Assembly (NCBI GenBank): GCA_025055115.1
Contig: JANWYJ010000015.1
Location: 1 to 64,000 of the forward strand
Length of the DNA: 64,000 bases
DNA from: Gemmata sp.
GTDB lineage: Bacteria; Planctomycetota; Planctomycetia; Gemmatales; Gemmataceae
Direction of reading: 5' to 3'
Part shown: positions 17,413 through 26,679 of the stretch, piece after piece
Numbering within the stretch: position 1 is the first letter of the stretch
Layout: the number at the start of each line of letters is the position of its first letter
Translations under genes and position numbers: made by a program
Notes under the pieces: generated by a model
Told to the model about the DNA's origin: nothing
Databases searched by the model: none
What the model saw: the letters and a program-made list of their open reading frames with translations, nothing else

Positions 17413-17518
17413 GCGCCCGCGTCGGCGCTTCACCGCGACTGCGGGGGCTAGGATCATGGATGGCATCTGCGGTCCACGGCCGTGAAACCCATGGCCGTGA
17501 GACGCGATCCTGATGGAC

Positions 17519-17660
17519 TGCCGTGGACGGAAAACGCGCTACCGGCTTACTTCAAGGGCTGCTAGCACCTTCAAGGCATGCTCTCACGCCGCGGCCGCAC
17601 GCGGGCAATAGCCGGTGGATAGGCAATGCGCTGTCGGCTTACTTCAAGGCGGCCCGTTTT
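17519..17660. repeat. Diverged copy of the transaldolase gene end
   Basis: The segment around the tal stop codon (gcgctgtcggcttacttcaa, TTA at 17639) recurs as gcgctaccggcttacttcaa with TTA at 17547. Start to start is about 92 bp, with further partial similarity upstream (gccgtggacgg versus gccggtggatagg). The shorter motif cttcaagg also recurs within the spacer about 18 bp on, so the basal period may again be near 74 bp. Confidence 0.7.
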
Positions 17661-18697
17661 TGGCCGATCAGTTGGATGAGGGCCTTGTGGGGATCGGCGA
17701 ATTTGGCCAGCCCTTCGCGCATGAGGGTTTCTTCCATCTTCACGGGGTCCACCTTGGCGTCGATCTCGGCCAGGACTTCGGGGGGCGGTAGTTGATCGAC
17801 CATGCGCGTGAACGTATGGCCGCTTTTGAGCACCGCTTCGTTGGTTTCCGGCGGGTTGGTTTCGATGTCGCTGCCCGCGAACGCGACGACGTACTTGATC
17901 GGGTCCGGATTGGGGTTCTTCTTGGTCTTTTTGGCCCCGGTGCTGGCAAAGATCATCTCCTGCTTGCGCGGCATCCTTTTATCGGCCCAGAAATCGCGAT
18001 TCAGCTTCCAAATCCGCTTGGCATTCACAATTCCGACCATACCTTGCGCCGCGGGGGATAGCTCCGGCACATGCTCCTCGGTGTAAACATCCACCCGACT
18101 GACGAAAATACTGTACACCGACTTGACATTCTCCTTATCGGAACGACGTTGAATGCCGCGCCAGACAGCATCGCGGGCGGCCAGATACTGCCGCTCGCTG
18201 AAAATGAGGGTGATATTCGGGCAGACACCAGCGACAACCAGTTCCTCAATCGCCGCCAGGCCGGCCGGTGTCGCGGGAACTTTGATCATCCGGTTCTTGT
18301 GCCCCGCCGACCATTTCTTACCCAACTCGATGTACGCTGCGGTTCGTTCTGCAAGGGTTTTCGGTTGATCCTGATCTTCGAGCAGTGGATCGAGTTCGAA
18401 GCTGACCCAACCATCATCACCGCGTGTGTCGCTCCAGACATCAAGGAAGACATCTTGGGCCATTTTCACCAGTCGATCGGTCATGGCCCAAGCCACGCCT
18501 TCGTCATCCAAGCCTTGGTTGAAGAAAGCTTTCATATCGTTATCGAAGCGGCCGCTGTTGATCAGCCCGGCGATGATGATCGGGTTGGATGTGGCTCCTG
18601 TGGCGCCATGGCGACGATTGAGCTGAATCAGATCGGGATCAACCGAATCGAGCCAGAGTTTGGTACCCGTCGCCACGAGGGATTGCAACGGCGTCAT
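17639..18697 (-). CDS. tal: Transaldolase
   Basis: A long-form transaldolase family protein, 352 aa. Visible features are [33 protein letters not shown], the Schiff-base lysine in [20 protein letters not shown], and [16 protein letters not shown] and [18 protein letters not shown]. It moves a dihydroxyacetone unit between sugar phosphates in the pentose phosphate pathway. The ORF begins at 18733, but the ATG at 18697 has GGAG about eight bases upstream and a typical N-terminus ([19 protein letters not shown]), so I use it. The stop region is duplicated downstream. Confidence 0.93.
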   Translation of the reverse strand: MTPLQSLVATGTKLWLDSVDPDLIQLNRRHGATGATSNPIIIAGLINSGRFDNDMKAFFNQGLDDEGVAWAMTDRLVKMAQDVFLDVWSDTRGDDGWVSFELDPLLEDQDQPKTLAERTAAYIELGKKWSAGHKNRMIKVPATPAGLAAIEELVVAGVCPNITLIFSERQYLAARDAVWRGIQRRSDKENVKSVYSIFVSRVDVYTEEHVPELSPAAQGMVGIVNAKRIWKLNRDFWADKRMPRKQEMIFASTGAKKTKKNPNPDPIKYVVAFAGSDIETNPPETNEAVLKSGHTFTRMVDQLPPPEVLAEIDAKVDPVKMEETLMREGLAKFADPHKALIQLIGQKRAALK

Positions 18698-18860
18698 AGC
18701 ACGTTCTCCGTGGAAAGAAGGGGCGTGGGCCATCTTAGCCCATTGTAGCAGTTGGCAGTAGGTCTGCTGCGAGCGCAGCGCCGGGGTCGGCGCGGTCCGA
18801 CCGACATTCGGAATGGGCCTCGGGGCTAGCTCCTGGCGTGCTCCGTTTGGGCGTGCGCCA

Positions 18861-19037
18861 TTAACGAACCACCGGCTGATAGGTGGGCGTCCCGGGACTA
18901 CGGAAATCGGGCTTGTGCAGACCCAGTTCCCGGCGGAGCCAATGAACAGCTTGCTGAGCGACCGTGGGATGATATGCCAGATACACCAGGCCAGCCAGCA
19001 ACAGCACGGCGATCAGCGTGACGGATACTTTGGGCAT
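18861..19037 (-). CDS. Small single-pass membrane protein, 58 aa
   Basis: Too short for the ORF track. The frame reads [20 protein letters not shown], then [20 protein letters not shown] and ends TYQPVVR. An N-terminal hydrophobic segment is followed by an amphipathic basic stretch, consistent with an N-in membrane anchor. A GGAG sits about ten bases before the ATG. It lies between tal and coaD, 49 bp downstream of coaD on the same strand, and could be co-transcribed. Function unknown. Coding potential rests on the SD, the clean frame and the coherent topology. Confidence 0.6.
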   Translation of the reverse strand: MPKVSVTLIAVLLLAGLVYLAYHPTVAQQAVHWLRRELGLHKPDFRSPGTPTYQPVVR

Positions 19038-19086
19038 GGCAGGAATTCTCCAGCGTGTGGGCCTTCACAAGCCTAGAACACACGGG

Positions 19087-19587
19087 CTATCGTCGCGCCC
19101 GCGCCAGTAACTCAGCGCGAACCGGTTCGGGCAAAAACTTCGACAAATCGCCTCCCAGCGTCGCAATCTGCCGCAACAGCGATGAGCTGACATGAGAAAA
19201 TTCCTCTTTGGCCATCAAAAAGACCGTTTCGATTTCGGAATCCAAGTTCCGGTTCATCAGCGACATAGTGAACTCATACTCCATATCCGACAAGGTCCGC
19301 AGGCCACGGAGCACCACGCGAGCGCCGCATTGTCGAACAAACGTGACCGCCAACCCTTGGAACGCCAGCACTTCCACATTCGACCAGCCGCGTGTCACTT
19401 CGCGAATCAGCCGGACGCGTTCATCGGTGGTGAAGAGGGTTTGCTTATCCGGATTGATGCCGACCCCGACGATGAGCCGTTCGAAAAGGCGGCTGCCGCG
19501 TTCGATGATGTCCAGATGCCCCCAATGGACCGGGTCGAAGGTTCCGGTATAGACAGCGATGCGCGGATTCAGTGCGCTGTGCGGCAT
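19087..19587 (-). CDS. coaD: Phosphopantetheine adenylyltransferase
   Basis: Transfers AMP to 4'-phosphopantetheine in coenzyme A synthesis. Motifs are RIAVYTGTFDPVHWGHLDII with the T/HxGH signature, VLRGLRTLSDMEYEFTMSLM and the C-terminal SHVSSSLLRQIATLGGDL. The length of 166 aa is normal. The ORF extends to 19662, but AAGGAG just before the ATG at 19587 and the family N-terminus decide the start. It lies 10 bp downstream of the class V aminotransferase gene, so the pair is probably an operon. The two are not obviously linked in pathway unless the PLP enzyme acts in sulfur metabolism. Confidence 0.95.
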   Translation of the reverse strand: MPHSALNPRIAVYTGTFDPVHWGHLDIIERGSRLFERLIVGVGINPDKQTLFTTDERVRLIREVTRGWSNVEVLAFQGLAVTFVRQCGARVVLRGLRTLSDMEYEFTMSLMNRNLDSEIETVFLMAKEEFSHVSSSLLRQIATLGGDLSKFLPEPVRAELLARARR

Positions 19588-19597
19588 GGGTTCTCCT

Positions 19598-20713
19598 TCA
19601 GACGCGCAAGAACCGGTCGATTTCGTCGGTCGTGTTGTAGGCGTGGGGGCTGGCGCGCACACGCTGGGCCCGCATGTTGACGGCCACCCGGGCCGCCCGA
19701 CAGCGCTTCACGACTTCTTCGGGCGGAAGCGTCGGATGCAGCAGGGAGACAATCCCCGATTTCTCCGCCGGCGTCCGGGAACTGAACACGGTCCATCCCC
19801 GGCGCAGAGCTTCCTCACACAGGTAGTCGGTCAATGCGAGAACACGCTCGCGGATATTCGCAATGCCGACCGACAAGAGCAGTTCGAGACTGGCGCCCAG
19901 CGCCGTGATGCCGGCCAAGTTCAAGGCCCCACCCTCAAAACGGCCCGCGTGCGGCTTGAGGCGCAAGTCGATGGTGCTGAAATCCCAAGGATGGACCACG
20001 CTGAACGCTCCGACCCCCCACGGATGCAAGCGGTCCACCCATTCGCGACGAATGTAGCCAATGCCAGCCCCTTCGGGACCCAGCAACCACTTATGCCCAT
20101 CGGCCGAAAGCCCGTCGATCGGGGTTTGTGTGACATCGAGAGGGAATACACCCAGCGATTGGATGGCGTCGACGAAAAAGAAAATCCCGTTGCGACGGCA
20201 CACATCCCCCAGCGCGTCAAGGTCGTTGCGAAATCCGCTGGCGAATTCAACCGATGAGACGGTCAACACAGCAGTCCGGGTGTCCATAGCGCTGATGAGA
20301 TCGTCGATGGCGATGCGGGAACCCCGACTGGGCACCCGGCGGACTTCCACACCGCGATGGGCCAGGTTCATCCACGGGTACTGGTTCGCGGGGTATTCTT
20401 CCGCCGCCACAACCACGTTGTCGCCCGGCCGCCAGGGGAATCCTTCGGCCACCACGCTGATTCCGTAAGTGGTGTTGGGAACGAAATACACATCCTCGGG
20501 GTCGGCCCCCAGCAGTTGGGCCGCGCAACGGCGGACTTGGGACACCCGCCGCAGCCACTCACTGACCACAGTCACACCATTGTTGGCAAGGCTTTCGGCA
20601 TACTGAGCCATGGCCGCCACTGCGGGCGTCGGCAACGGGGCAATCGCCGCGTGGTCGAGAAACGCCCACGACGCGGCCACCGGGAACTGCGAACGGAACG
20701 CGGACCAATCCAT
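19598..20713 (-). CDS. Class V aminotransferase (cysteine desulfurase / epimerase-like)
   Basis: A PLP-dependent fold-type I enzyme of 371 aa. The PLP lysine is in DGLSADGHKWLLGPEGAGIG; SSVEFASGFRNDLDALGDVC and FFVDAIQSLGVFPLDV give the cofactor-binding aspartate region. TTYGISVVAEGF replaces the usual phosphate-binding segment, and RASPHAYNTTDEIDRFL is the family C-terminus. The group includes cysteine desulfurases, selenocysteine lyase and isopenicillin N epimerase-like proteins. I see no conserved active-site Cys loop of IscS/SufS, so the exact substrate is undefined. It heads a short operon with coaD. Confidence 0.85.
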   Translation of the reverse strand: MDWSAFRSQFPVAASWAFLDHAAIAPLPTPAVAAMAQYAESLANNGVTVVSEWLRRVSQVRRCAAQLLGADPEDVYFVPNTTYGISVVAEGFPWRPGDNVVVAAEEYPANQYPWMNLAHRGVEVRRVPSRGSRIAIDDLISAMDTRTAVLTVSSVEFASGFRNDLDALGDVCRRNGIFFFVDAIQSLGVFPLDVTQTPIDGLSADGHKWLLGPEGAGIGYIRREWVDRLHPWGVGAFSVVHPWDFSTIDLRLKPHAGRFEGGALNLAGITALGASLELLLSVGIANIRERVLALTDYLCEEALRRGWTVFSSRTPAEKSGIVSLLHPTLPPEEVVKRCRAARVAVNMRAQRVRASPHAYNTTDEIDRFLRV

Positions 20714-20862
20714 AAAGCTCTACGGTAATCCCGATAGATTCCAGGATAAGGAGCCTCAGAAACGACCAGGAACAACTTTCACTGGCCGTGGCAAAAGCTA
20801 CACGTCGGACGCTTTAGCGGCCAACGACCCGGCAAAGACCGGGGAATCGGCGGTGATCGTTC

Positions 20863-21501
20863 CTACGCCTCGGCCCCCTGCCCACCGCGGCCCTGCCCGG
20901 TGATCGTACGACTTTCCGTGAGGACAAGGTCCATGAAGACATCGTGTTCCGCCACTGGAATCCGTTCAAAGATTTGACAATCGAAGGCCAAACCCACCAA
21001 GGGAGCGTCGCGGCGGGCACTGGCCAAGAGGCGATCGTAATAGCCCTTACCCTGCCCCATCCGCCCACCGCGCACATCGAAAGCCGTTCCCGGGACCATC
21101 ACCAAATCCAACTCGTCAGGCCGCACCTGTTTGTGAGGAAGTTGCCGCAATTCCACGCGCGGTTCAAGAATTTTGTACGCCCCTTCGACAAGCTCCTCCA
21201 TGCTTTCCAGATGAAACAACTCCAACTGGTTGCTTTCCACAACACACCACGGCACCACCAACCGCTTGCCGTGCCGTAGCGCTTCCGGCAGGGTGTGCCG
21301 TGTGCGGACCTCGCTGCCCGCATCGACGTACCACATCACCGTCCGGGCGGCGGCATACGCCGGCAAGGCCAAAAACTTCGCACAGATGACCCGGCTGATT
21401 TCGTCTTTATTTTTTTGCGCAATCCGGTTTTTTCGCGCCAGATCGCGAATGAAGGTTTTCATCGTCTGCGGGTCGGTCATTTGGGTTTTTTCGGGGTCCA
21501 T
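20863..21501 (-). CDS. fthC: 5-formyltetrahydrofolate cyclo-ligase
   Basis: Converts 5-formyl-THF to 5,10-methenyl-THF with ATP, recycling folate. The signature VPGTAFDVRGGRMGQGKGYY followed by DRLL is the conserved C-terminal motif of the family. The N-terminal basic helix IRDLARKNRIAQKN and the middle GKRLVVPWCVVESNQLELF also fit. The length of 212 aa is normal. A GGGGAG about eight bases upstream supports the ATG at 21501. Separated by 149 bp from the PLP-enzyme gene on the same strand. Confidence 0.92.
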   Translation of the reverse strand: MDPEKTQMTDPQTMKTFIRDLARKNRIAQKNKDEISRVICAKFLALPAYAAARTVMWYVDAGSEVRTRHTLPEALRHGKRLVVPWCVVESNQLELFHLESMEELVEGAYKILEPRVELRQLPHKQVRPDELDLVMVPGTAFDVRGGRMGQGKGYYDRLLASARRDAPLVGLAFDCQIFERIPVAEHDVFMDLVLTESRTITGQGRGGQGAEA

Positions 21502-21613
21502 AGGCGATGCTCCCCACGAGAGTTATCAGTTTACCACGACAGACTACTACTGACATTCCAACCAGATACCGTCAGGATAAAATTTCTTCAGGAACATTGA
21601 TAGGCAGTGCCAT

Positions 21614-21973
21614 ATGGTCGCTCCAACGCCAAACTCGCCATCCCCGCGGACCGTGGTCACTCTCATACTGCCGGGTCCCGATTGCCGGCGGTCGCCGACA
21701 CGGTACCGTTATCGCGTTCGCTTTCGCAATCCGTTCATGCACCAACCCGGTTGCGTGATGACATGGGATGTGCTGGGCGGCCGCGACTCTTACCAAATCG
21801 CCGCTGAGCGAACCACCGACGAACGGCTCGAATGGCACTGCACCTGCCCCGATGCGGTGTACCGCAGTGCCCGGCAGCCTCACCACCGTTGCAAACATGT
21901 TCAGGGGCTGTTGGCCTGGCTCCACCAGCGTGAAACCAAGCCTCTCGCAGCCACCTCATCGCACAACGGCTAG
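21614..21973 (+). CDS. SWIM zinc-finger-like small protein
   Basis: A 119-aa protein with a CxC...CxH pattern, EWHCTCPDAVYRS then HHRCKHVQGLLAW, that matches the SWIM zinc finger. SWIM domains are thought to bind DNA or proteins. Here the domain stands alone, without the SNF2 helicase or transposase that often carries it. The N-terminal part (TRYRYRVRFRNPFMHQPGCV) is basic. The start is uncertain: no SD precedes 21614, and an internal ATG at 21737 would retain the finger. Confidence 0.65.
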   Translation: MVAPTPNSPSPRTVVTLILPGPDCRRSPTRYRYRVRFRNPFMHQPGCVMTWDVLGGRDSYQIAAERTTDERLEWHCTCPDAVYRSARQPHHRCKHVQGLLAWLHQRETKPLAATSSHNG

Positions 21974-22032
21974 CTATTCTTTTTTTTCCACGGTCCCTTT
22001 CTGCGGATTCTCGGGGTACATACGATGGCAAC

Positions 22033-23211
22033 ATGAACGAATGGCATCTTGCGTCCGGCTACCGATTTGCCGGAATTGCCAGTGGCTTGCGTTCCGAACC
22101 CGATCGGCGCGATTTGGCCGTCATCATCAGCGATGCGCCGGCCGCGGCTGCGGGTGTGTTCACCCAAAACCGCGTGTGTGCCGCCCCGGTACAAGTCAGC
22201 CGGGCGCGCCTGCCGCGAGCCGATGCTCGGGCGATTGTCGTTTGCTCGGGCAATGCCAATGCCTGTACCGGTGAACAAGGTCTGCGCGATGCCCGCCGGA
22301 TGACCGAACTGGTCGCCGATGAACTGCAGTGCTCCCCCGAACAAGTGTTGGTGGCTAGCACCGGGGTGATTGGCCGGCCGCTGCCTATGCCAATTCTCGA
22401 AGCGGGTATTCCGCAAGCCATCCGCGCCGCAACCACCGGGCGCGACGCTTTTTCGCACGCCGCCCATGCTATTCTGACAACCGATACCGGCACGAAAGTC
22501 GCCACCCGTCGTTGCGGAGCCATCACCCTCACCGGATTCGCCAAAGGCGCGGCCATGATCGGCCCGAATCTGGCCACCATGCTCGGGTTCATTCTGACCG
22601 ACGCCGCCGTCCATCCCTCCGACCTGCAACGCATTCTCAAGATCGCCGCGGAACAGAGCTTCAATTGTATCTCCGTCGAAGGCCATACCAGTACGAACGA
22701 CTCGGTCTTTTTGCTAGCCAATGGGAGTGGACCACGCTTGGCGGGAGCAGAACTGGAGGCTTTGGCCCTGGAAGTGCGGCATGTGTGCGTGGAATTGGCA
22801 CGCAAAATCATCATCGACGCGGAAGGAGCCGAACACATCATCACCATTGAAGTGGATGGCTGCCGCACCGATGCCGACGCCCGGCAGATCGCCAAAACCA
22901 TTGCTGAAAGTGCCTTGGTCAAGACGGCTGTGTTCGGCAACGATCCCAATTGGGGCCGCGTCGTCTCGGCGGCGGGTTACTCCGGTGTCGCGTTCGAGGA
23001 GAAGGATTTGTCGTTGTGGATGGGCGACATGCCCCTGTACCGAGCGGGAACCCCCCTCCCCTTCGACAGCGCCGCCGCTTCTTCGTACCTGAAGCACAAT
23101 CGCGAAGTCCACTTCAAACTCCGCTTCACGCTCGGCACCGGCCGCTGCACCTTCTACACCAGCGACCTGACTTATGAATACGTCAAACTGAACGCCGACT
23201 ATACAACGTAA
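22033..23211 (+). CDS. argJ: Bifunctional glutamate N-acetyltransferase / ornithine acetyltransferase
   Basis: Works in the acetyl cycle of arginine synthesis. The 392-aa protein has GYRFAGIASGLR, AAGVFTQNRVCAAPV, SGNANACTGEQGLRDAR, the ITLTGFAKGAAMIGPNLATM motif that includes the autocleavage site before Thr (ATML), and SFNCISVEGHTSTNDSVFLL. These are diagnostic. The proenzyme should self-cleave into alpha and beta chains. No other arg gene is in the window. An ABC ATPase gene follows 60 bp downstream on the same strand. Confidence 0.95.
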   Translation: MNEWHLASGYRFAGIASGLRSEPDRRDLAVIISDAPAAAAGVFTQNRVCAAPVQVSRARLPRADARAIVVCSGNANACTGEQGLRDARRMTELVADELQCSPEQVLVASTGVIGRPLPMPILEAGIPQAIRAATTGRDAFSHAAHAILTTDTGTKVATRRCGAITLTGFAKGAAMIGPNLATMLGFILTDAAVHPSDLQRILKIAAEQSFNCISVEGHTSTNDSVFLLANGSGPRLAGAELEALALEVRHVCVELARKIIIDAEGAEHIITIEVDGCRTDADARQIAKTIAESALVKTAVFGNDPNWGRVVSAAGYSGVAFEEKDLSLWMGDMPLYRAGTPLPFDSAAASSYLKHNREVHFKLRFTLGTGRCTFYTSDLTYEYVKLNADYTT

Positions 23212-23271
23212 CGCACCGATGCGGGCGAACCGCAGATCATTCGGGCCAACAACCCCTAGGGCGACCGACGT

Positions 23272-24240
23272 ATGACCGGCGGCTCTCTTCTGATCGAACT
23301 GTGGAATCTGTCGCGTTCGTTTGGTTCCTTCACCGCCTTGGAGAACATCAACTTGGCTCTGCCGCCGGGGCGGATCGGCCTGCTAGGCCCCAACGGTGCC
23401 GGGAAATCGACGCTGCTGAAGATTCTCATGGGGTTGATTCCACCCTCGCGCGGTGGTGGACGGGTGCTCAACGAGGAACTGGGTAGCGACCGGGAGAGCG
23501 CGGGCAATTGGCGGCTGCGACGGCTGATTGGTTTTATGCCGGAAGCCGATGCACTGGTGCCCGGCCTGACCGGGGTCGAGTACGTCGCCTTGGCGGGCGA
23601 GTTGTACGGCATGCCCCGCCGTGATGCCACGCGGCGCGCCCACGAGGTGCTTTCGTATCTCGAATTGGAAGAAGCCCGCTATCGGCGGATAGAAGAATAT
23701 TCCACGGGCATGAAACAGCGTGTCAAACTCGCCCAAGCCCTCGTTCACGATCCACCGGTTTTGCTGCTCGACGAACCCACCAGCGGACTCGACCCGGCCG
23801 GCCGCGACGCCATGTTGCGGCTCATCCAATCGTTGGCTGTCGAGCACGATAAATCCGTTTTGCTCTCCACCCACCTGTTGGCGGATGTTGAAGCGGTGTG
23901 CGAGCGCGTTGTCATTTTGGCCGGTGGCCGCCTCCGCGGGCAGGGCACCGTGACGGAACTCTGTTCCCGCCGCCTCGATCGCTATCGCATGCGCGTTCAG
24001 GGTGATGGCCTTGCGGCTTTCCGCGACGCATTAGGCCAGGCCGGGGTGACGATTCTCAACGATGCGGGCGACGGAGAATGGCGGGTGGCCGTACCCCCCG
24101 GTTGGGCCAATCTGCGGTTCTTTCAACTGGCCGCCGTCTGTGGAGTTGTCATTCGCCTTTTGGTTCACGACGACGAAACGCTCGAAGAGTTGTTCCTCCG
24201 CACCGTGGGCAACAGTTCGCGCTTCAACGGGCTGGGCTGA
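23272..24240 (+). CDS. ABC transporter ATP-binding protein
   Basis: A 322-aa ABC-2/CcmA-type ATPase. Walker A is LGPNGAGKSTLLKILMGLIP, the signature is EYSTGMKQRVKLAQALVHDP, Walker B is VLLLDEPTSGLDPAGRD and the H-loop follows in SVLLSTHLLADVEAVCERVV. A C-terminal extension of about 90 residues follows the ATPase core. No permease is adjacent. The paralogous cluster at 52-54 kb shows the partner organisation, so its permease is probably elsewhere. The 3' end overlaps the convergent nucleotidyltransferase gene by 17 bp. Confidence 0.92.
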   Translation: MTGGSLLIELWNLSRSFGSFTALENINLALPPGRIGLLGPNGAGKSTLLKILMGLIPPSRGGGRVLNEELGSDRESAGNWRLRRLIGFMPEADALVPGLTGVEYVALAGELYGMPRRDATRRAHEVLSYLELEEARYRRIEEYSTGMKQRVKLAQALVHDPPVLLLDEPTSGLDPAGRDAMLRLIQSLAVEHDKSVLLSTHLLADVEAVCERVVILAGGRLRGQGTVTELCSRRLDRYRMRVQGDGLAAFRDALGQAGVTILNDAGDGEWRVAVPPGWANLRFFQLAAVCGVVIRLLVHDDETLEELFLRTVGNSSRFNGLG

Positions 24241-24910
24241 CATCTGCGGTTTGGGCCGCCTGCCATTGTTCCACAGTACCAATTGGCAGCCAATAACTGG
24301 CCGAGACGACATAAAACGGCTCGTGGGCGGCCAACTGAGCCACGGCATCGGTGATTTCGTACTCTCCCCGCGGCGACAACGGTAGGGTCAGATCGAAAAC
24401 CCTTCGTGGAAAGACATAGCCGCCGACATTGGCCAGCTGCGGTGGTTGCAAGCCTGTTGGCTTCTCGACGATCCGTTCCAAGGTGCCATCGGGGCGGCGG
24501 AAGAGAATCCCGTAGTTTTCTGGTCTTTCAACCGGGTGAGCGAGAATGCCCATTGGCACGGTCGCAAGTTGGGCCAGGTCGGCCCGCCCGATGAGGTCGT
24601 CGCCATTGAGGACCATCACCTTGTCGGCACGGATGGCATCGCGGCAACTCATCAGAGCGTCGCCGGTGCCGCGGGGTTCGGCTTGTCGGATGGTGTGCCA
24701 ATTCCGCACATGGGTTTGCCGGGTGAGGTACTCTTCCACCTGCTCCGCAAGGTAATTGACAACAACGACCAATCGTTCGATCGGCGGAAGGGCACCCAGA
24801 ATCCAGTCGAGAATGGGTCGTCCTTGAACGAACAGCAGCGGTTTGGGAGTCGTTTCGGTGTACGGTCGCAGGCGAGTGCCTTTGCCTGCGGCCAGAATGA
24901 TGGCATCCAT
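24224..24910 (-). CDS. Sugar-phosphate nucleotidyltransferase
   Basis: A 228-aa NTP-transferase. The start MDAIILAAGKGTRLRPYTET followed by TPKPLLFVQGRPI carries the G-x-G-T-R-x-R-P-x-T-x-x-x-P-K-P nucleotide-binding signature, and VMVLNGDDLIG holds the metal-binding aspartate. It should form an NDP-sugar from sugar-1-phosphate, in envelope polysaccharide synthesis; glucose- versus mannose-type specificity cannot be told. The track ORF reaches 25096, but the family start and an AGGA upstream place it at 24910. It overlaps the convergent ABC gene end. Confidence 0.9.
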   Translation of the reverse strand: MDAIILAAGKGTRLRPYTETTPKPLLFVQGRPILDWILGALPPIERLVVVVNYLAEQVEEYLTRQTHVRNWHTIRQAEPRGTGDALMSCRDAIRADKVMVLNGDDLIGRADLAQLATVPMGILAHPVERPENYGILFRRPDGTLERIVEKPTGLQPPQLANVGGYVFPRRVFDLTLPLSPRGEYEITDAVAQLAAHEPFYVVSASYWLPIGTVEQWQAAQTADVSPAR

Positions 24911-24973
24911 GGCGGTTGGTCCTTTTCCGACGATGTCGGGCCCTGCCGTACGTTCATTGTAAGCATTGTAAGC

Positions 24974-25082
24974 CATGCCCAACGCAGAATGCACGGTACG
25001 GCCAGGAGAATGCAAGTGCAGCCTAGCAAAGACTTTGAGATCATCATGCCCAACGCAAAATGCGAGTGTACGGCCAGGAGAA
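24974..25082. repeat. Direct repeat pair, period 71 bp
   Basis: catgcccaacgcagaatgca at 24974 recurs as catgcccaacgcaaaatgcg at 25045, each followed by the shared segment gtacggccaggagaa; roughly 34 of 38 bases match. It is upstream of the nucleotidyltransferase gene. A second tandem repeat of 15 bp (gaggcagcgtaggtt, 25138-25167) follows. No gene is seen in 24911-25197. Confidence 0.88.
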
Positions 25083-25197
25083 CCCGTGCCGGACACTCGC
25101 CGGACCGCTTCTTGGAGGACTGAAGTTCAGTTCCCAAGAGGCAGCGTAGGTTGAGGCAGCGTAGGTTTTTCAGTTGGCGCAGGTAAGTCGACCGGAC

Positions 25198-25815
25198 TTA
25201 ACGAATGTAAATCGGGGTGGGGCAGCGACCATTGGAGCAACCGCCGTAGACAGGCGTTGCCGGGTAGGACGCAGGGACAGGCGTTGCCGGGTAGGACGCA
25301 GGAAGGATGGTCGTACCACGGCCACAGCTGCCACCGGAGCAACCACCGACGTAAACCGGAGCTTGGTAATAACTTGTGGCGGGAGCACCCACGGTCACGG
25401 TCGTGGTGGGCGTGCCTGTGGCGGTGGCGTAGGTGAGCGTGTGTCGGGATAGGTCGCGGGCGGTGACTGTACCGACCTGCCGGAGAGCTTGATAAGAGCC
25501 GCCACAGCTGCTGATGACCAAACCACCGTTGGGCATTTGGAATTCACTCGCCAACGCCCGGCCGGCTTCAGTTTCGAGATTCACGGCCACACAGACACAT
25601 TTCTGGGTCAGCAACTTTTTGGCTTCCGCAGTCAGGTTCGCGTCATTGAGGAGAGTCGCGAACGCATTGCCTTGGGCGATCAGCACAACCACCGGCTTGT
25701 TCTCGGTTGCAGCCCGCTTCATGGCGTGGCTGTAATCGCTGTGGGCGTGGAACCCGGGGGCGGTGGGAACCAGAGAGCCGGCCAGGGCGATGACGGTCAG
25801 AAACGTAGTGGTCAT
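25198..25815 (-). CDS. Secreted thioredoxin-fold-like protein without CxxC, Cys/Pro-rich tail
   Basis: The start at 25815 (MTTTFLTVIALAGSLVPTAP) is set by AGGAGGT ten bases upstream and by the signal peptide; the track ORF to 25950 is not used. The mature part (DYSHAMKRAATENKPVVVLI, LLTQKCVCVAVNLETEAGRA, LASEFQMPNGGLVISSCGG) follows the layout of thioredoxin-like secreted proteins, but the CxxC motif is absent. The tail has duplicated ASYPATPV units and GGCSGGSCGRG/GGCSNGRCP blocks. The duplication is a perfect-looking 27 bp tandem repeat at 25251-25304 that keeps frame. Function unknown; extracellular or periplasmic. Confidence 0.8.
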   Translation of the reverse strand: MTTTFLTVIALAGSLVPTAPGFHAHSDYSHAMKRAATENKPVVVLIAQGNAFATLLNDANLTAEAKKLLTQKCVCVAVNLETEAGRALASEFQMPNGGLVISSCGGSYQALRQVGTVTARDLSRHTLTYATATGTPTTTVTVGAPATSYYQAPVYVGGCSGGSCGRGTTILPASYPATPVPASYPATPVYGGCSNGRCPTPIYIR

Positions 25816-26040
25816 CCTCGATGTACCTCCTGGTTTAACCACTGAGAACTTCCCGCGACATACATGCCCGGGAAGGAGCCATTTATAGACAAAACTGTAC
25901 AGAAAGTGAACTGGCAAAATCCAAATAAGTGACAAAACCGCTACAACCACTCATGGATACACGAGCGGATAAGCCAAAATTCGCTTGAATAAATGGGCAG
26001 GATGGGATGACTGCGCAAAAATACCCCGCGCTGGGTCTGG

Positions 26041-26146
26041 GCATTATCTGGCCATTTCCCGGTGAACCTCTATGCCTTTTTGCCGCTTTGATGCAGCAAC
26101 AACTGGCGCAGCAAGTGCATTATTTGGCCATTTCCCCGTGAATTTC
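26041..26146. repeat. Direct repeat pair, period 76 bp
   Basis: gcattatctggccatttccc at 26041 recurs as gcattatttggccatttccc at 26117, with continued partial similarity for about ten more bases (ggtgaacctct / cgtgaatttct). Intergenic. Confidence 0.8.
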
Positions 26147-26150
26147 TCCG

Positions 26151-26365
26151 CTCCAACCACGGCTGGTCTGTCGCCGGCGCGACGAAACGCTATAGACAAC
26201 AAGACTTTCTGGTGACTTCGACGCATTTCTGGTGACTTCGACGCCCCAACCACGGCTGGTCTGCTGCCCCGAAAAAGTTGCCAGTACGAACCGTCTGGGA
26301 TGGATTGTTCCTGGGTGCCGCTAACCACGGCAGGTGGATTGCCCCGAAAAAAGTTGTTAGGGAGC
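26151..26365. repeat. Three dispersed copies of ccaaccacggctggtctg, with nested 20 bp duplication
   Basis: The motif begins at 26153, 26236 and (as ctaaccacggcaggtggatt) 26321. The second and third copies are followed by gccccgaaaaa.gttg. Between the first two, tttctggtgacttcgacgca is duplicated with period 20 (26206 and 26226). Confidence 0.8.
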
Positions 26366-26679
26366 GCAAGGGAGAAAGAAGGATCAATTTACCGGTTGGC
26401 GAGAGTGGGACTTGCGGTTCAGCCAACAGCAAATTCTGGACAGAATTTTCACTGGTTGTGGATTGTTACATCCGATTTTCCCAGTTACGCTGTTGTTGAA
26501 ACCCAAAGGATGATATTCTGGAACTGAATCCCATCTAAGGAATAGGGGTTTCCGACGGTTGTCACCCGACAGAACGCCGCCGGGCTGCCGCGATACTCCC
26601 TCATCTATCGGGTGGCCTGGCGATCAACACCTATTAGTGAGTGGAGTCGTCCCCGTCAAATCGATGGTGCGAGGCTACC

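Larger units (their letters stand above)
25816..26679. other. 864 bp non-coding region with repeats
   Basis: No supported gene. The left half (25850-26040) is AT-rich and probably carries the promoter of the minus-strand secreted protein. The right half holds several duplicated segments, listed separately. ORFs 26044-26499 are dictated by repeats. The surface protein gene starts at the right edge. Confidence 0.6.

Noticed and set aside
23272-24910. ABC ATPase and nucleotidyltransferase as one functional unit
   Set aside because: They are convergent and overlap only at their 3' ends, so co-transcription is impossible; adjacency is probably incidental.
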